The notes beneath the pieces are model-generated. The model ran no database searches. It saw only the letters and a list, made by a program, of their open reading frames with translations, and was not told where the DNA came from. Position numbers and translations under genes: made by a program. From Streptomyces spiramenti (GTDB lineage: Bacteria; Actinomycetota; Actinomycetes; Streptomycetales; Streptomycetaceae), in the NCBI RefSeq assembly GCF_012034385.1, contig NZ_JAAVJB010000002.1:1-64000 (forward strand): a stretch of 64,000 bases of DNA, read 5' to 3'. This document shows positions 1 through 12,849 of the stretch, in pieces (position 1 is the first letter of the stretch; every line of letters begins with the position of its first letter).

Positions 1-2
1 GC

Positions 3-212
3 GCCGGCGTGCCGCGCGTGGGAAGCCCCCGCACACCGCAGCTTCCCGGCCGACCCGACCTGCCGCAACGCAGTCGACAGCAGCACCTCGTCCCCGAACT
101 GCGCACGGAGACCCCCGTGTTCGCCGCCGGCGGCGGGGAGACAGCGGTGCACGACCCGGGGCTGATGGCCGCGTTCCGCCGGGGCATCAGCCTCGCCGAG
201 CCCGACGCGTGA
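3..212 (+). CDS. cvnA: CvnA-type sensor histidine kinase, C-terminal end (partial)
   Basis: Only the last 69 or so codons are inside the window; the gene begins upstream. The visible tail, with a Leu-Pro-Gln-Arg-Ser-Arg-Gln segment and a low-complexity C-terminus, resembles the tail of the large membrane histidine kinases that open Streptomyces conservons. The identification rests mainly on context: it is followed immediately by roadblock, DUF742 and GTPase genes, the fixed cvnA-B-C-D order. The kinase domain itself cannot be seen, so activity cannot be judged. Confidence 0.65.
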   Translation, partial: AGVPRVGSPRTPQLPGRPDLPQRSRQQHLVPELRTETPVFAAGGGETAVHDPGLMAAFRRGISLAEPDA

Positions 213-319
213 GCGGACGTACCACCCCCCACCCCCACCCCGGCACCGGGCCGGGACCGCATCCGCGGCCCCCGCCGCCCGGACCGACGACCGGTCCACA
301 CGAGGAGACGAAGGAGACA

Positions 320-745
320 GTGGCGACGATGGTGACCGACGGCCCCGACGGCCGGCCAGCGGACCTCTCCTGGCTGCTGGCCGGCCTGCTGCAGCGGGTC
401 CCCCACGCGGACAGCGCGGTACTGCTCTCCAGCGACGGCCTGGTGAAGGCCGCGGACGGGCTGGGCAGCGACGCCGCCGACCACCTGGCCGCGCTCGCCT
501 CGGGCCTGTACTCGCTCGCGCGGAGCGCGGGCGTCCGCTTCGGCGACAGTGGCGAGGTCCGGCAGGTCGTGGTCGAACTCGACTCGACGCTGCTGTTCGT
601 CGCCACCGCCGGGCACGGCGCGGTGCTCGCCGTGCTGGCCGGCCGTGAAGCCGACGCCGCCGTCCTCGGCTACGAGATGGCGATGCTCGTCAAGAGCGCC
701 CGCCCGTCGCTGGCCACCCCGGACCGCCGGTCGGCAGGGCGGTGA
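320..745 (+). CDS. cvnB: Roadblock/LC7 domain protein, conservon component CvnB
   Basis: This is a roadblock/LC7-fold protein of about 141 residues. In conservons it is thought to act as a regulator or GAP-like partner of the CvnD GTPase at the membrane. The core runs from the DLSWLLAGLL helix through the SSDGL turn to the LVKSAR end, and the length fits the family. I chose GTG 320, which follows two purine-rich GGAG boxes; ATG 329 is an equally good alternative. A GTG at 209 overlapping the cvnA stop would add a proline-rich extension that is unlikely to be translated. The stop overlaps the cvnC start (GTGA). Confidence 0.85.
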   Translation: MATMVTDGPDGRPADLSWLLAGLLQRVPHADSAVLLSSDGLVKAADGLGSDAADHLAALASGLYSLARSAGVRFGDSGEVRQVVVELDSTLLFVATAGHGAVLAVLAGREADAAVLGYEMAMLVKSARPSLATPDRRSAGR

Positions 746-1122
746 GGGCGGCGGCGCGCGCGCCCGAACCCGTCCTCCTCGACGACGAGGCGGGTCGCCT
801 GATCCGCCCCTACACCGTCTGCGGGGGCAGGACCAGGCCGACCTCCGACTTCGACCTGCTCACGCTGGTACGCGCCACCGGTCGGGGCACCCACGGCTAC
901 CTCGACCCCGACCACGGCCGGGTTCTGCTGCTCTGCCGTGACGCGACCCCGGTCGCCGAGATCGCCGCACACGTGCGGCTGCCCGCGACGGTGACCAAGG
1001 TGCTCCTGTCCGACCTGGTCGAGTGCGGCGCGGTCACCGTGTCCGCACCGCCCGACCCCGACGTCGACCCCGACCGACACCTGCTGGAGGCGGTCCTGCA
1101 TGGACTCCGTACGCGGCTCTGA
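742..1122 (+). CDS. cvnC: DUF742 protein, conservon component CvnC
   Basis: This 126-residue protein has the DUF742 winged-helix-like fold: an RPYTVCGGRT segment near residue 25, then a helix pair ending in KVLLSDLVECGAV, which resembles a MarR-like recognition region. In conservons it sits between the roadblock and GTPase genes and is presumed to be part of a membrane-associated signalling complex. The GTG start overlaps the cvnB stop, and the 3' end overlaps the cvnD start by 23 bases, so translation is coupled. The protein's biochemical function is not established. Confidence 0.88.
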   Translation: MRAAARAPEPVLLDDEAGRLIRPYTVCGGRTRPTSDFDLLTLVRATGRGTHGYLDPDHGRVLLLCRDATPVAEIAAHVRLPATVTKVLLSDLVECGAVTVSAPPDPDVDPDRHLLEAVLHGLRTRL

Positions 1123-1729
1123 CGCCCCACCGCGACCCTTTCCCACCCCGCTGAAGATCCTGGTGGCCGGCGGCTTCGGCGCCGGCAAGACCACCCTGGT
1201 CGGGGCGGTCAGCGAGATCGAGCCGCTCTCCACGGAGGAGCTCCTCACCCAGGTGAGCGCGGGCACCGACAGCCTGGAGGGGGTGGAGGACAAACACACC
1301 ACCACCGTCGCCATGGACTTCGGCCGCATCACCCTCAACGAGCGCCACGTGCTGTACCTGTTCGGCACACCCGGCCAGGAGCGGTTCTGGTTCATGTGGG
1401 ACGAGCTCTGCGCCGGCGCGCTCGGTGCCGTCGTCGTCGCCGACACCCGACGACTCGCCGACTGCTTCCCGGCGGTCGACTTCTTCGAACGGCGGGACCT
1501 CGGCTTCGTCGTCGCCATCAACGAGTTCGACCAGGGCCACCGGTACAGCCCCGAGGAGATCCGGGCGGCGCTCGACCTCTCGCCGACGGTTCCCGTCATC
1601 AACTGCGACGCGCGGCTCTCCTCGTCCGGGACCTCGGTCCTCGTCACTCTCGTCAAGCACCTGATCGAGACAAGGAGCGACCATGAGGAGACGGTACGAC
1701 CCTTCGAGCCGTCTGCTGCTCACCCCTGA
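1100..1729 (+). CDS. cvnD: Conservon GTPase CvnD
   Basis: This 209-residue small GTP-binding protein has a P-loop GGFGAGKTT at about residues 24-32, a switch-II-like GTPGQERF at about 89-96, and NEFD in place of the usual NKxD at about 138. That substitution is usual in the CvnD family. It is the output switch of the conservon and partners CvnB. The start overlaps cvnC and the end overlaps the following GAF gene by 47 bases, so all four or five genes form one transcription unit. Confidence 0.92.
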   Translation: MDSVRGSDAPPRPFPTPLKILVAGGFGAGKTTLVGAVSEIEPLSTEELLTQVSAGTDSLEGVEDKHTTTVAMDFGRITLNERHVLYLFGTPGQERFWFMWDELCAGALGAVVVADTRRLADCFPAVDFFERRDLGFVVAINEFDQGHRYSPEEIRAALDLSPTVPVINCDARLSSSGTSVLVTLVKHLIETRSDHEETVRPFEPSAAHP

Positions 1730-2295
1730 CGACCCGCAGGCCGCGGACCGGGTCGGGCGGCTGGCGGAACTCGGCCTGGGACCGGGCGCACCGGGTGGCG
1801 CCACCACCTCGGCCGGGTGCGACGCCTTCGACGCGTTCGCCCGCCGGATGGCGACCGAGCTGTCGGCGCCCCTGGCGATGGTCAACTTCATCGACGAACG
1901 GCGGCAGTTCCTCGTCGGGCTCCACCCCACGGGTGGCGGCGGTCCCCCCGGCGGGCGCGGGGCGGCGGAGAGCGAACGCGACGTCCCGGGCCGGTCGCTG
2001 CCGCGCAGCCACGGCTACTGCCCGCACGTCGTGGTCCGCCGTGCTGCGCTGGTGCTGGAGGACGTCCTGGACTACCCGCGCTTCGCGGGGAACCCTGCCG
2101 TCGAGGAGCTGGGGATCCGGGCCTATCTGGGCGCCCCGCTCCTGGAGGCCGCGGGGCCGGCGCTGGGAACGGTGTGCGTCGCCGACGTCCGGCCGCGCCC
2201 CTGGGGCCGTGGTGGGCTGGAGACGATCAAGGAGTTCGCGGCGGAGCTGACCGCCCGCATCACCGCCCCGCGCGTCTGGGCCCAGGGCCCTGTCC

Positions 2296-4014
<1,719 letters not shown>

Positions 4015-4327
4015 CCTCGGATGCTCCAAATGTTCGAGTATCGGCGGCCGGTCCGCAGACGGGGACCGGGCGGTAGGCGTCCGCGTCGCGCGGGCCGGTG
4101 CGCGCGCGGTGCGGGGCGGCCGTGCTCCCGGGACGGGGCGGCGCCGCCCTCATCCTAACGATCCGGGAGAGGCGCCTCCCGCCGTTATCCGCAGGGTGGG
4201 CGCCACGGGGCACCACCGGCCGGGGCCGCGGGTGGCCGGAGGGTCGGCGCGCCCTCACCCGCGCCACAGGGCGCGGGGCGTCCCGCCTCGCATCCGGGGC
4301 CCCGCTTCTCCCCCCCCGGGACGGGCC

Positions 4328-6487
4328 TCAGACCGCTTCCGGCAGCCGCTCCGGCGGCCCGGGCCGCGCGTAGTACCAGCCCTGGGCCGAGTCGCACCCG
4401 AGCTCCCGGAGCCGCTCGGCCTGGTTGCAGGTCTCCACACCCTCCACCGTCACCGACAGCTCCAGGGCGTGCGCCAGCGAGACGATGCCCTCGACGATCT
4501 TCATGTCGACCGGGTCTGCCGGGTGCTGCTGCAGCCCCTCGCTGAACGACCGGTCCAGCTTCAGCGTGCTCACCGGCAGCCGCCGCAGGCTCGCCAGGTT
4601 GGAGTAGCCGGTTCCGAAGTCGTCCAGGGCGATCCCCACGCCGAGGTCGGCGAGCTGCCGCAGCGGCTTCAGCTCGTGGTCGTCGGCACGCACCATCGCC
4701 GACTCGGTGATCTCCAGGCAGAGCGAGCCCGGCGGCAGCCCGAACTCGTCCAGGACGGAGACGGTCTCTTCGACCAGGTCCGGGTGGTTGAGCTGCCGCG
4801 GCGAGAGGTTGACGTTCAGCCGCAGCGGCCGGGACCCGCCGATGCCCTGCACCTGCCACTCGCACGCCTGCCGCACCGCCTCCCGCAGGACCCACCGGCC
4901 CAGCGGAACGATCAGCCCGGTGTGCTCGGCGAGCGGGATGAACCGGTCCGGCCCCAGCACCCCGTGGCGGGGGTGGCTCCACCGCACCAGCGCCTCGGCG
5001 CCCTCCAGCGACCCGTCCTCCATCCGGATCAGCGGCTGGTACTCGATGAAGAACTCCGAGCCCTTCAGCGCGGCCGGCAGGTGGTGCGTGAGGTGGTGCC
5101 GACTGATCGCCCGTGCGTCGGAGTCCGGGTCGGCCAACGCGTACCGGTTCCCGCCGTCGGCCTTCGCCCGGTACATCGTGATGTCGGCGCTGCGGAGGAT
5201 CTCGTTGGCGTTGAGGTCCGCGGTAGGGCCCTCGACCACGCCGATGCTGGCGCGCACCATCAGCTCCCGGCCGTCGACCTCCACCGGGGCGGCCAACTCG
5301 TCCAGCAGCGCCTGCGCGAGGTCGGTCACCGCGTTGCGCGACGGCGGGTCCACGTAGAGCGCGACGAACTCGTCGCCGCCGATGCGTGCGATCAGCTGGC
5401 CCGGCTCGGTGGTGCACATGCTGAGCCGCTCGCCCACGGCGATCAGTAGCCGGTCCCCGACGGCGTGGCCGAGGCTGTCGTTGACCGCCTTGAACCCGTC
5501 CAGGTCCAGGTAGCACAGCCCGACCCGGCGCTTGCCGGAGGAGGGGGAGACCGCCTGCTCCAGCCGCTCGAAGAACATCGCCCGGTTGGGCAGCTCCGTC
5601 AGCGCGTCGTGCGTCGCCTGGTAGCGCAGCCGCAGATTGAGGAGCCGTCGCTCGGTGATGTCCTCCACCATGGCAAGCATGTACTGCGGGCGCTGGTCGG
5701 CGTCCCGCAGCAGCGACACGGTCAGGTTGGTCCACAGCGAGGTACCGTCCAGCCGCTGGTACGGCTTCTCCACCTGGTAGTGGTCCCGCTCGCCGCGCCG
5801 CAGCTCCGCCTGCATGCGCCACACCTCCGGACCGTCGTCCGGATGCGTCCAGTCCCCGATGTTGCTGGCCCGCACCTGGTGGCGGGCGATCCCCAGCATC
5901 CGGTTCATGGCGCGGTTGGTGTCCATGATGTGGCCGTCCATGTCGGCGATGCCGATCCCGACCGCCGCGTCCTCGAACACCGCCCGGAACCGCGTCTCGC
6001 TCTCGTGCAGCGCCCGCGCCACCGCCGCCTGGGCGGACAGCGTCGCGCGCGACAGCGCCTCCTGCTCACTGCGCGTGCGCTGCTGCAACGATGCGGCGTA
6101 ACCGGCCGCCATGGCGTGCTGGAGCCGGCCGCAGCGCACCCGGATCTCCTCGACGTCCAGTCCGCTGCCAGCGCCGCAGTACAGCGGCAGGTAGGCGTCG
6201 ATGATCCCGAGGATGCGCGGCAGCGCCTCGGCGGTCGTGCAGTGGGCGTCCACCAGTGCCTCGCCCACGTGCCGGCCCGCCTCGGGCGAGAAGTGCCGGG
6301 AGTGCAGAGCGTCCGTCAGTTGTTCGGTGAGGCTCACCAGGTGCGCCTCGAACTCGTCGCGCGTCATGGAGGTCGCGGTCTCCGGGTACACGGCGCGGCA
6401 CCAGATGCGGGCGAACCGCTGCGGTCCGTCGCCGTGGCGGCCGGTGTCCCCGCCGGCCGCCGGAGGTTCCTCCTGCGGGGGGTTCAC
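4328..6487 (-). CDS. PAS-GGDEF-EAL cyclic-di-GMP signalling protein
   Basis: This 719-residue cytoplasmic protein may both make and degrade cyclic di-GMP. An N-terminal helical region (1-150) precedes a PAS domain (about 165-285), a GGDEF domain with an intact IGGDEF signature at about 369-374, and an EAL domain with an intact EALVRW at about 498-503. Both active sites look complete. The architecture resembles the Streptomyces RmdA/CdgB-type proteins that control development, but I cannot assign an orthologue. The start overlaps the upstream methyltransferase stop by 4 bases, so the two are co-translated. Confidence 0.93.
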   Translation of the reverse strand: MNPPQEEPPAAGGDTGRHGDGPQRFARIWCRAVYPETATSMTRDEFEAHLVSLTEQLTDALHSRHFSPEAGRHVGEALVDAHCTTAEALPRILGIIDAYLPLYCGAGSGLDVEEIRVRCGRLQHAMAAGYAASLQQRTRSEQEALSRATLSAQAAVARALHESETRFRAVFEDAAVGIGIADMDGHIMDTNRAMNRMLGIARHQVRASNIGDWTHPDDGPEVWRMQAELRRGERDHYQVEKPYQRLDGTSLWTNLTVSLLRDADQRPQYMLAMVEDITERRLLNLRLRYQATHDALTELPNRAMFFERLEQAVSPSSGKRRVGLCYLDLDGFKAVNDSLGHAVGDRLLIAVGERLSMCTTEPGQLIARIGGDEFVALYVDPPSRNAVTDLAQALLDELAAPVEVDGRELMVRASIGVVEGPTADLNANEILRSADITMYRAKADGGNRYALADPDSDARAISRHHLTHHLPAALKGSEFFIEYQPLIRMEDGSLEGAEALVRWSHPRHGVLGPDRFIPLAEHTGLIVPLGRWVLREAVRQACEWQVQGIGGSRPLRLNVNLSPRQLNHPDLVEETVSVLDEFGLPPGSLCLEITESAMVRADDHELKPLRQLADLGVGIALDDFGTGYSNLASLRRLPVSTLKLDRSFSEGLQQHPADPVDMKIVEGIVSLAHALELSVTVEGVETCNQAERLRELGCDSAQGWYYARPGPPERLPEAV

Positions 6488-7296
6488 GCCTTGCGCCCTG
6501 CCCCCGCGAGCCCGGTGAACGCCGCCGGGTCCTCCTTGTCCACCGGGGTGTCCGGGCGCCAGTTCGGCAGCAGGACGACGCCCGGCTCCACGAGTTCGAA
6601 GCCGTCGAAGAGGGCCTCGATCTCGGAGCGGTCCCGCATCACGAAGGTCGACCCGCTCTTGCGGTAGACGTCCGTGACGGCGTCCCCCTGCTCGGAGGTG
6701 CGCGGCCCGCCATCGGTGGAGGCGTGGCTCAGGATCAGCATGCTGCCCGGAGCGAGCCGCTCGCGGTACTCGGCGATGATCTGCGCCGGCTTGTCCGACT
6801 CCTCGATGAAGTGCAGCAGCGCCACCAGCATCAGCGCCACCGGCCGGTCGAAGTCCAGCAGCCGGCGGGCCTCCGGGCTGTCGAGAACGGCACGCGGCGA
6901 GCGGAAGTCGGCGGCGACCACGCCCGTGCGCTCGTCACCGTCCAGCACCGCCTGGCTGTGGGCGACCGCGACCGGGTCGTTGTCCACGTAGACGACCCGG
7001 GCCTCGTCGCTGGCGGCCTGCGCGACCTCGTGGACGTTGCCGAAGGTGGGTATCCCGGAGCCGATGTCGAGGAACTGGGTGATGCCCTCCGAGACGGCGA
7101 AGCGCACGGTCCGCCGCATGAACGCCCGGTTGGCCTGCATGATCTTCGGCAGCCCCGGGAACGCGTCGACGGCCCGCCGGGCGGCGGCCCGGTCCACCTC
7201 GAAGTTGTGGGAGCCCCCGAGGTAGTAGTCGTACATGCGGGAGACACTCGGCACCGACAGGTCGACACCCTGGGGTGCCCACGCGGGTCGCTCCAT
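6484..7296 (-). CDS. DUF574-family SAM-dependent methyltransferase
   Basis: This 270-residue protein belongs to the actinobacterial S-adenosyl methyltransferase family PF04672. Diagnostic features are the YDYYLGGSHNF segment near the N-terminus, FLDIGSGIPT (SAM-binding motif I) at about residues 96-105, and VYVDNDPVAVAHS (motif II) at about 124-136. ATG 7296 follows CAGGAG by six bases. The family is heavily duplicated in Streptomyces and its substrates are mostly unknown. It overlaps the GGDEF-EAL gene and is the first gene of that pair. Confidence 0.92.
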   Translation of the reverse strand: MERPAWAPQGVDLSVPSVSRMYDYYLGGSHNFEVDRAAARRAVDAFPGLPKIMQANRAFMRRTVRFAVSEGITQFLDIGSGIPTFGNVHEVAQAASDEARVVYVDNDPVAVAHSQAVLDGDERTGVVAADFRSPRAVLDSPEARRLLDFDRPVALMLVALLHFIEESDKPAQIIAEYRERLAPGSMLILSHASTDGGPRTSEQGDAVTDVYRKSGSTFVMRDRSEIEALFDGFELVEPGVVLLPNWRPDTPVDKEDPAAFTGLAGAGRKA

Positions 7297-7581
7297 CAAC
7301 AGCTCCTGATCATCAGTGAATTGGCGGCGCTTGCCAGAGCGTACTGACCATACGGGAGCGGTGGGAAGGAAGTGGCCGACCGGAGGCGCGTGACAGCCGT
7401 GTTCCGGGCATCGAGCGGGCGTCGACGGCGCGCGCGCCCGGAGCCGCGCGGGCGGACCGCACCGAGGTCGGGCGCGCTCCGGGAGAAACCGGGCGCGGTG
7501 ACGCGCCGGGCAGCACCGCTCGTCGGGCCGCGCGCGCCGCCCGGACCCCGTTCTAGTCGTGAGGGGGTGCGGAAACCCCGC

Positions 7582-9376
<1,795 letters not shown>

Positions 9377-10603
9377 GTGACCACCGCCACCAGGACCACC
9401 CCGCTCGCCCGGCTGCGGTCCGCCGCCCTGGCGATGCGCCCGGCGTCCTTCGGGGCCGAACCCGGCGGGGAGCGTCTGGAACGGCTGCGGAACTCGCCGC
9501 ACTATCGCGAGGGGGGCTTCCACAACGAGCGCACCGTCTCCACCGTGCCGAGCGGCGACGGCACCCCCTCACTCCTGCGGGCCATGCTGCGCCGTGAGGA
9601 CCGCCGGCGCCGGCGCCCCGCAGGGGAGCTGCCGCTGCACCGCGCTCTCCCCTCGGAGCCGCCCGCCACCGGGCTGCGACTCACCTGGCTGGGCCACGCC
9701 ACCGTCCTCGTCGAGATCGACGGCCACCGCGTGCTGTTCGACCCCGTCTGGGGACGCCGCTGCTCGCCCTTCTCCTTCGCCGGGCCGGCGCGTGTCCACG
9801 CCGTACCGGTGGACCTCGCCGACCTCGGCGCCGTCGACGTCGTGGTCATCTCCCACGACCACTACGACCACCTCGACATGCCCACCGTGCGGGCCCTGGC
9901 CGCGAGCGGCGCGCGGTTCGCCGTGCCGCTGGGCGTCGGGGCGCACCTGGAGCACTGGGGCGTCCCGTCGGCGCGGATCACCGAGCTGGACTGGAACGAG
10001 TCCACCGCCGTCGGCGAGCTGACCCTCACCGCCACACCGGGCCAGCACTTCTGCGGCCGCGGGCTGCGCCGCCGGGCGCTGACCCTGTGGGCGTCCTGGG
10101 TGGTGGCGGGCCCGGAACACCGCGTCTTCCACAGCGGTGACACCGGCTACTTCCCCGGCTTCGCGCGCATCGGTGCCGAGCACGGCCCGTTCGACGCCAC
10201 CATGATGCAGATCGGCGCCTACAGCGACTACTGGCCCGACGTCCACATGACGCCGGAGGAAGGGCTGCGGGCCCACCGCGACCTCGACGGCGGAGTGCTC
10301 CTCCCCATCCACTGGGGCACCTTCAACCTGGCGCTCCACTCCTGGGACGAACCGGTGGAGCGTACCGTCGCCGCCGCACGGGCGACGGCGGTCCGCTGTG
10401 CCGTGCCCGTGCCCGGCGGGTCGTTCGAGCCCGGCGGGCAGCTGCCGACCGAGGCGTGGTGGCGGCCCCACGCCGTGGCGCGCCGTCCCGCGGAGCGCGG
10501 TGCGCGACCGGTCGGCGGCGACCACGCGGGCGGTGACGGCTCCGCGACCCCGGCCGGCCGGCTCGCGCCGGGGGAGACCACCGGGAGCGCGGCCTCCGGC
10601 TGA
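9377..10603 (+). CDS. Metallo-beta-lactamase-fold hydrolase (NAPE-PLD/UlaG-like)
   Basis: This 408-residue protein has a metallo-beta-lactamase fold with the metal-binding motif SHDHYDHLD at about residues 160-168, preceded by TWLGHATVLVEIDG and followed by HSGDTGY and LLPIHWGTF, which supply further ligands. The pattern matches the N-acyl-phosphatidylethanolamine phospholipase D/UlaG branch (Lactamase_B_2). The substrate is unknown. GTG 9377 follows GGGAGGCAC. The C-terminal 80 residues are low-complexity and probably disordered. Confidence 0.85.
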   Translation: MTTATRTTPLARLRSAALAMRPASFGAEPGGERLERLRNSPHYREGGFHNERTVSTVPSGDGTPSLLRAMLRREDRRRRRPAGELPLHRALPSEPPATGLRLTWLGHATVLVEIDGHRVLFDPVWGRRCSPFSFAGPARVHAVPVDLADLGAVDVVVISHDHYDHLDMPTVRALAASGARFAVPLGVGAHLEHWGVPSARITELDWNESTAVGELTLTATPGQHFCGRGLRRRALTLWASWVVAGPEHRVFHSGDTGYFPGFARIGAEHGPFDATMMQIGAYSDYWPDVHMTPEEGLRAHRDLDGGVLLPIHWGTFNLALHSWDEPVERTVAAARATAVRCAVPVPGGSFEPGGQLPTEAWWRPHAVARRPAERGARPVGGDHAGGDGSATPAGRLAPGETTGSAASG

Positions 10604-10642
10604 ACCCCGTGGGGACGGCCGGCGGGCCGGGGCCGCCGGTGG

Positions 10643-11569
10643 TCACTCCCCGCCGGTCCAGCCGTAGAAGCCCTGACCGCTCTTGCGGCCCAGCTCGCCG
10701 CGGGCCACCTTCTCGCGGAGCAGCCGCGGTGGGGCGAACCGCGGGCCGAGGGTGGCATGGAGGTGGTCGGCGATCGCGAGGCGTACGTCGAGGCCCACCA
10801 GGTCCGTGAGGCGCAGCGGCCCCATCGGGTGGCGGTAGCCGAGCGTCATCGCCCGGTCGATGGCATCGGCGTCCGCCACCCCTTCCTCGACCATGCGGAT
10901 CGCCTCCAGCCCCAGCGCCACCCCGAGGCGGCTGGACGCGAACCCCGGAGAGTCCCGGACGACCACGTCCGCCTTGCCCAGGGCGGCGGTCCAGGCCAGC
11001 GCCGCGTCCACCACGTCCGTCGCCGTGGCGTCCGTGGTGACCAGCTCCACCAGCGCCGATGCGGGCACCGGGTTGAAGAAGTGCATGCCCAGGAAGCGGT
11101 CGGGCCGCCGCAGCGCCGTCGCCAGCTCCGTCAACGACAGCGAGCTGGTGTTGGAGGCGAGCACCGCCCCGGGGCCCACCGCCGCCTCCGCCGCCGCGAG
11201 CAGCCGGGCCTTGAGCGCGGCGTCCTCCGGGACCGCTTCGACCACCAGCTCCGTCTCGGCGGGGAGTTCGGCGACCGCGGTGGTCGCCGACAGCCGTCCG
11301 GCCACGGCTTCGGGGTCCTCGTCGAGATGGCCGCGGTCGTGTGCCCGGCGCAGGCTCTCGCCGAGCGACGCCAGCGCCGCGGCGGCCCGGCCGCCGTCGC
11401 TCTCCACCAGGACGACCCGGGAACCGGCGGTCGCGAAGGACTGCGCGATGCCCGCGCCCATGCGTCCGCCCCCGATGACCGCGGCCACGCGGGGCGGGGC
11501 GGGCGGTGTCCCGCTGCCCTCCCCGGTGATGCCGGTGGTGGTGTCTGCGGGGGGTGGTCCCTGCGTCAT
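10643..11569 (-). CDS. 3-hydroxyacyl-CoA (3-hydroxybutyryl-CoA) dehydrogenase
   Basis: This 308-residue enzyme oxidises 3-hydroxyacyl-CoA with NAD+ in fatty-acid or PHB/butyryl-CoA metabolism. It has a Rossmann motif VIGGGRMGAGIAQ at about residues 30-42, the NTSSLS segment, the FFNPVP motif with its His (GMHFFNPVP), and the C-terminal dimerisation domain ending GRKSGQGFYGW. Length and domain order match the single-function FadB/PaaH-type dehydrogenase. ATG 11569 has GGAGCAGAG just upstream. Confidence 0.92.
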   Translation of the reverse strand: MTQGPPPADTTTGITGEGSGTPPAPPRVAAVIGGGRMGAGIAQSFATAGSRVVLVESDGGRAAAALASLGESLRRAHDRGHLDEDPEAVAGRLSATTAVAELPAETELVVEAVPEDAALKARLLAAAEAAVGPGAVLASNTSSLSLTELATALRRPDRFLGMHFFNPVPASALVELVTTDATATDVVDAALAWTAALGKADVVVRDSPGFASSRLGVALGLEAIRMVEEGVADADAIDRAMTLGYRHPMGPLRLTDLVGLDVRLAIADHLHATLGPRFAPPRLLREKVARGELGRKSGQGFYGWTGGE

Positions 11570-11818
11570 CTCTGCTCCGTCCGATCGGCGGTCCGTGCTC
11601 CGGGCCCACGCCGTCGGCCGTCGGCCCCGGACTGCGGGGCCGATCCTGCGGCGGGTACCCGGCGCCGACCCCGCCGGGCTGCCGAACACGGGCACGCACA
11701 CCGGCGGGATCCGCGGTGGCCCCAGCGTAGCGGCTGAACCGAATGTTCGGTCGGGTCCCGGGCGGGGGAGTTCCGGCGGACGGTCCAGGGACGGCGCGCG
11801 GGTCGGTAGGGTGCGGGC

Positions 11819-12628
11819 ATGGCCGCCGAGGACCGAACCCCCGCCGCAGCCGATCCCGCCCTCGCGACCTGGGACCGGCTCGCCGACGTCGGAACGTTCT
11901 TCGCCCTCCGCACCACACGCCCCCCGGCCGCCGCCGTCCCCCTCGCAGCCCTGTACGCCGGGGACCCCGACCCGTGGGAACGCCGCCTCGGCCACGTCGC
12001 GTCCCGACTCGGCACCGACGAACGCCGCGTCGCCGCCTCCCTCGCCCACCAGGGCCTCGCCTCGCGCCTGTGGTCCGTCGCCCTCGCAGCCACAGCCGTC
12101 CTCGGCACCGTCCCCCGACTGTCCCCTGATCGCCTGTACTGGCTCCCCGAGGGGAGCACGCCCGACGACCTCTGGACGACCGAGCAACTAGCCGCCCCCG
12201 AAGGTCGCGAGCGGATCCGGCCCCCGACCGGGAACCCGCCCCCGGCCGGTGCGCGGGTGCCGCAGCCATCCGCCGCCGACGCCGTCCACCGGGCCGTGCA
12301 CACCACCCATCTGGCTCCACTGGCGCGGACGCTACGCGCCCGCACCCCGGTCGCCCCGGCGCTGCTGCGCGGCAACTCGGCGTCCGCCCTGGCCGGAGCA
12401 GGCCGACAACTGATCGGCTGGGCGCGGCGCTCCGCCGCCCCGGAGGTGGCGGAGCGGGTCGCCGAACTCACCGCGACGTTGCTGCACCACCCGCAGGTCC
12501 GCCCGGAGTGGACGGAGACCGCCGGCGTTCTCCGGCGCCGCAGCTGCTGCCTGTACTACCGGGTCCCCGGCGGCGGGCTCTGCGGCGACTGCGTCCTCGA
12601 CAGTCCGCCCCGCACCGGCCGGGCGTGA
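11819..12628 (+). CDS. FhuF-like (2Fe-2S) ferric-siderophore reductase
   Basis: This 269-residue protein carries near its C-terminus the arrangement Cys-Cys-x10-Cys-x2-Cys (SCCLYYRVPGGGLCGDC), which is the [2Fe-2S] ligand set of FhuF-type siderophore-iron reductases. The remainder is the helical body seen in actinobacterial relatives. It probably releases iron from ferric siderophores in the cytoplasm. No siderophore uptake genes are adjacent, so the role is inferred from the motif alone. Confidence 0.8.
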   Translation: MAAEDRTPAAADPALATWDRLADVGTFFALRTTRPPAAAVPLAALYAGDPDPWERRLGHVASRLGTDERRVAASLAHQGLASRLWSVALAATAVLGTVPRLSPDRLYWLPEGSTPDDLWTTEQLAAPEGRERIRPPTGNPPPAGARVPQPSAADAVHRAVHTTHLAPLARTLRARTPVAPALLRGNSASALAGAGRQLIGWARRSAAPEVAERVAELTATLLHHPQVRPEWTETAGVLRRRSCCLYYRVPGGGLCGDCVLDSPPRTGRA

Positions 12629-12849
12629 CGCGGCGTCGGGGGAGCGGACCCGGGCCCGCGGCGCGCTCGTTCGGTGGCGCAGAACAGCCCGTTCCCGCGA
12701 CGCGACCGGCGGCGGTCCGCACCGGCTGCGCTAGTGTCACAGCGGTCCGCGCGCCCGGCTCCGGCCCCGCTCGCGGCCACCACATCCGGGGAGGGACACC
12801 GCGCACCGCACGCGAGTGACGCGTGGCGGCGCGGTAGGAGGGGCGGGCC

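Noticed and set aside
209-319. Upstream GTG start of cvnB overlapping cvnA
   Set aside because: It adds 37 mostly Pro/Gly/His residues absent from the family, whose length fits a start at 320 or 329.
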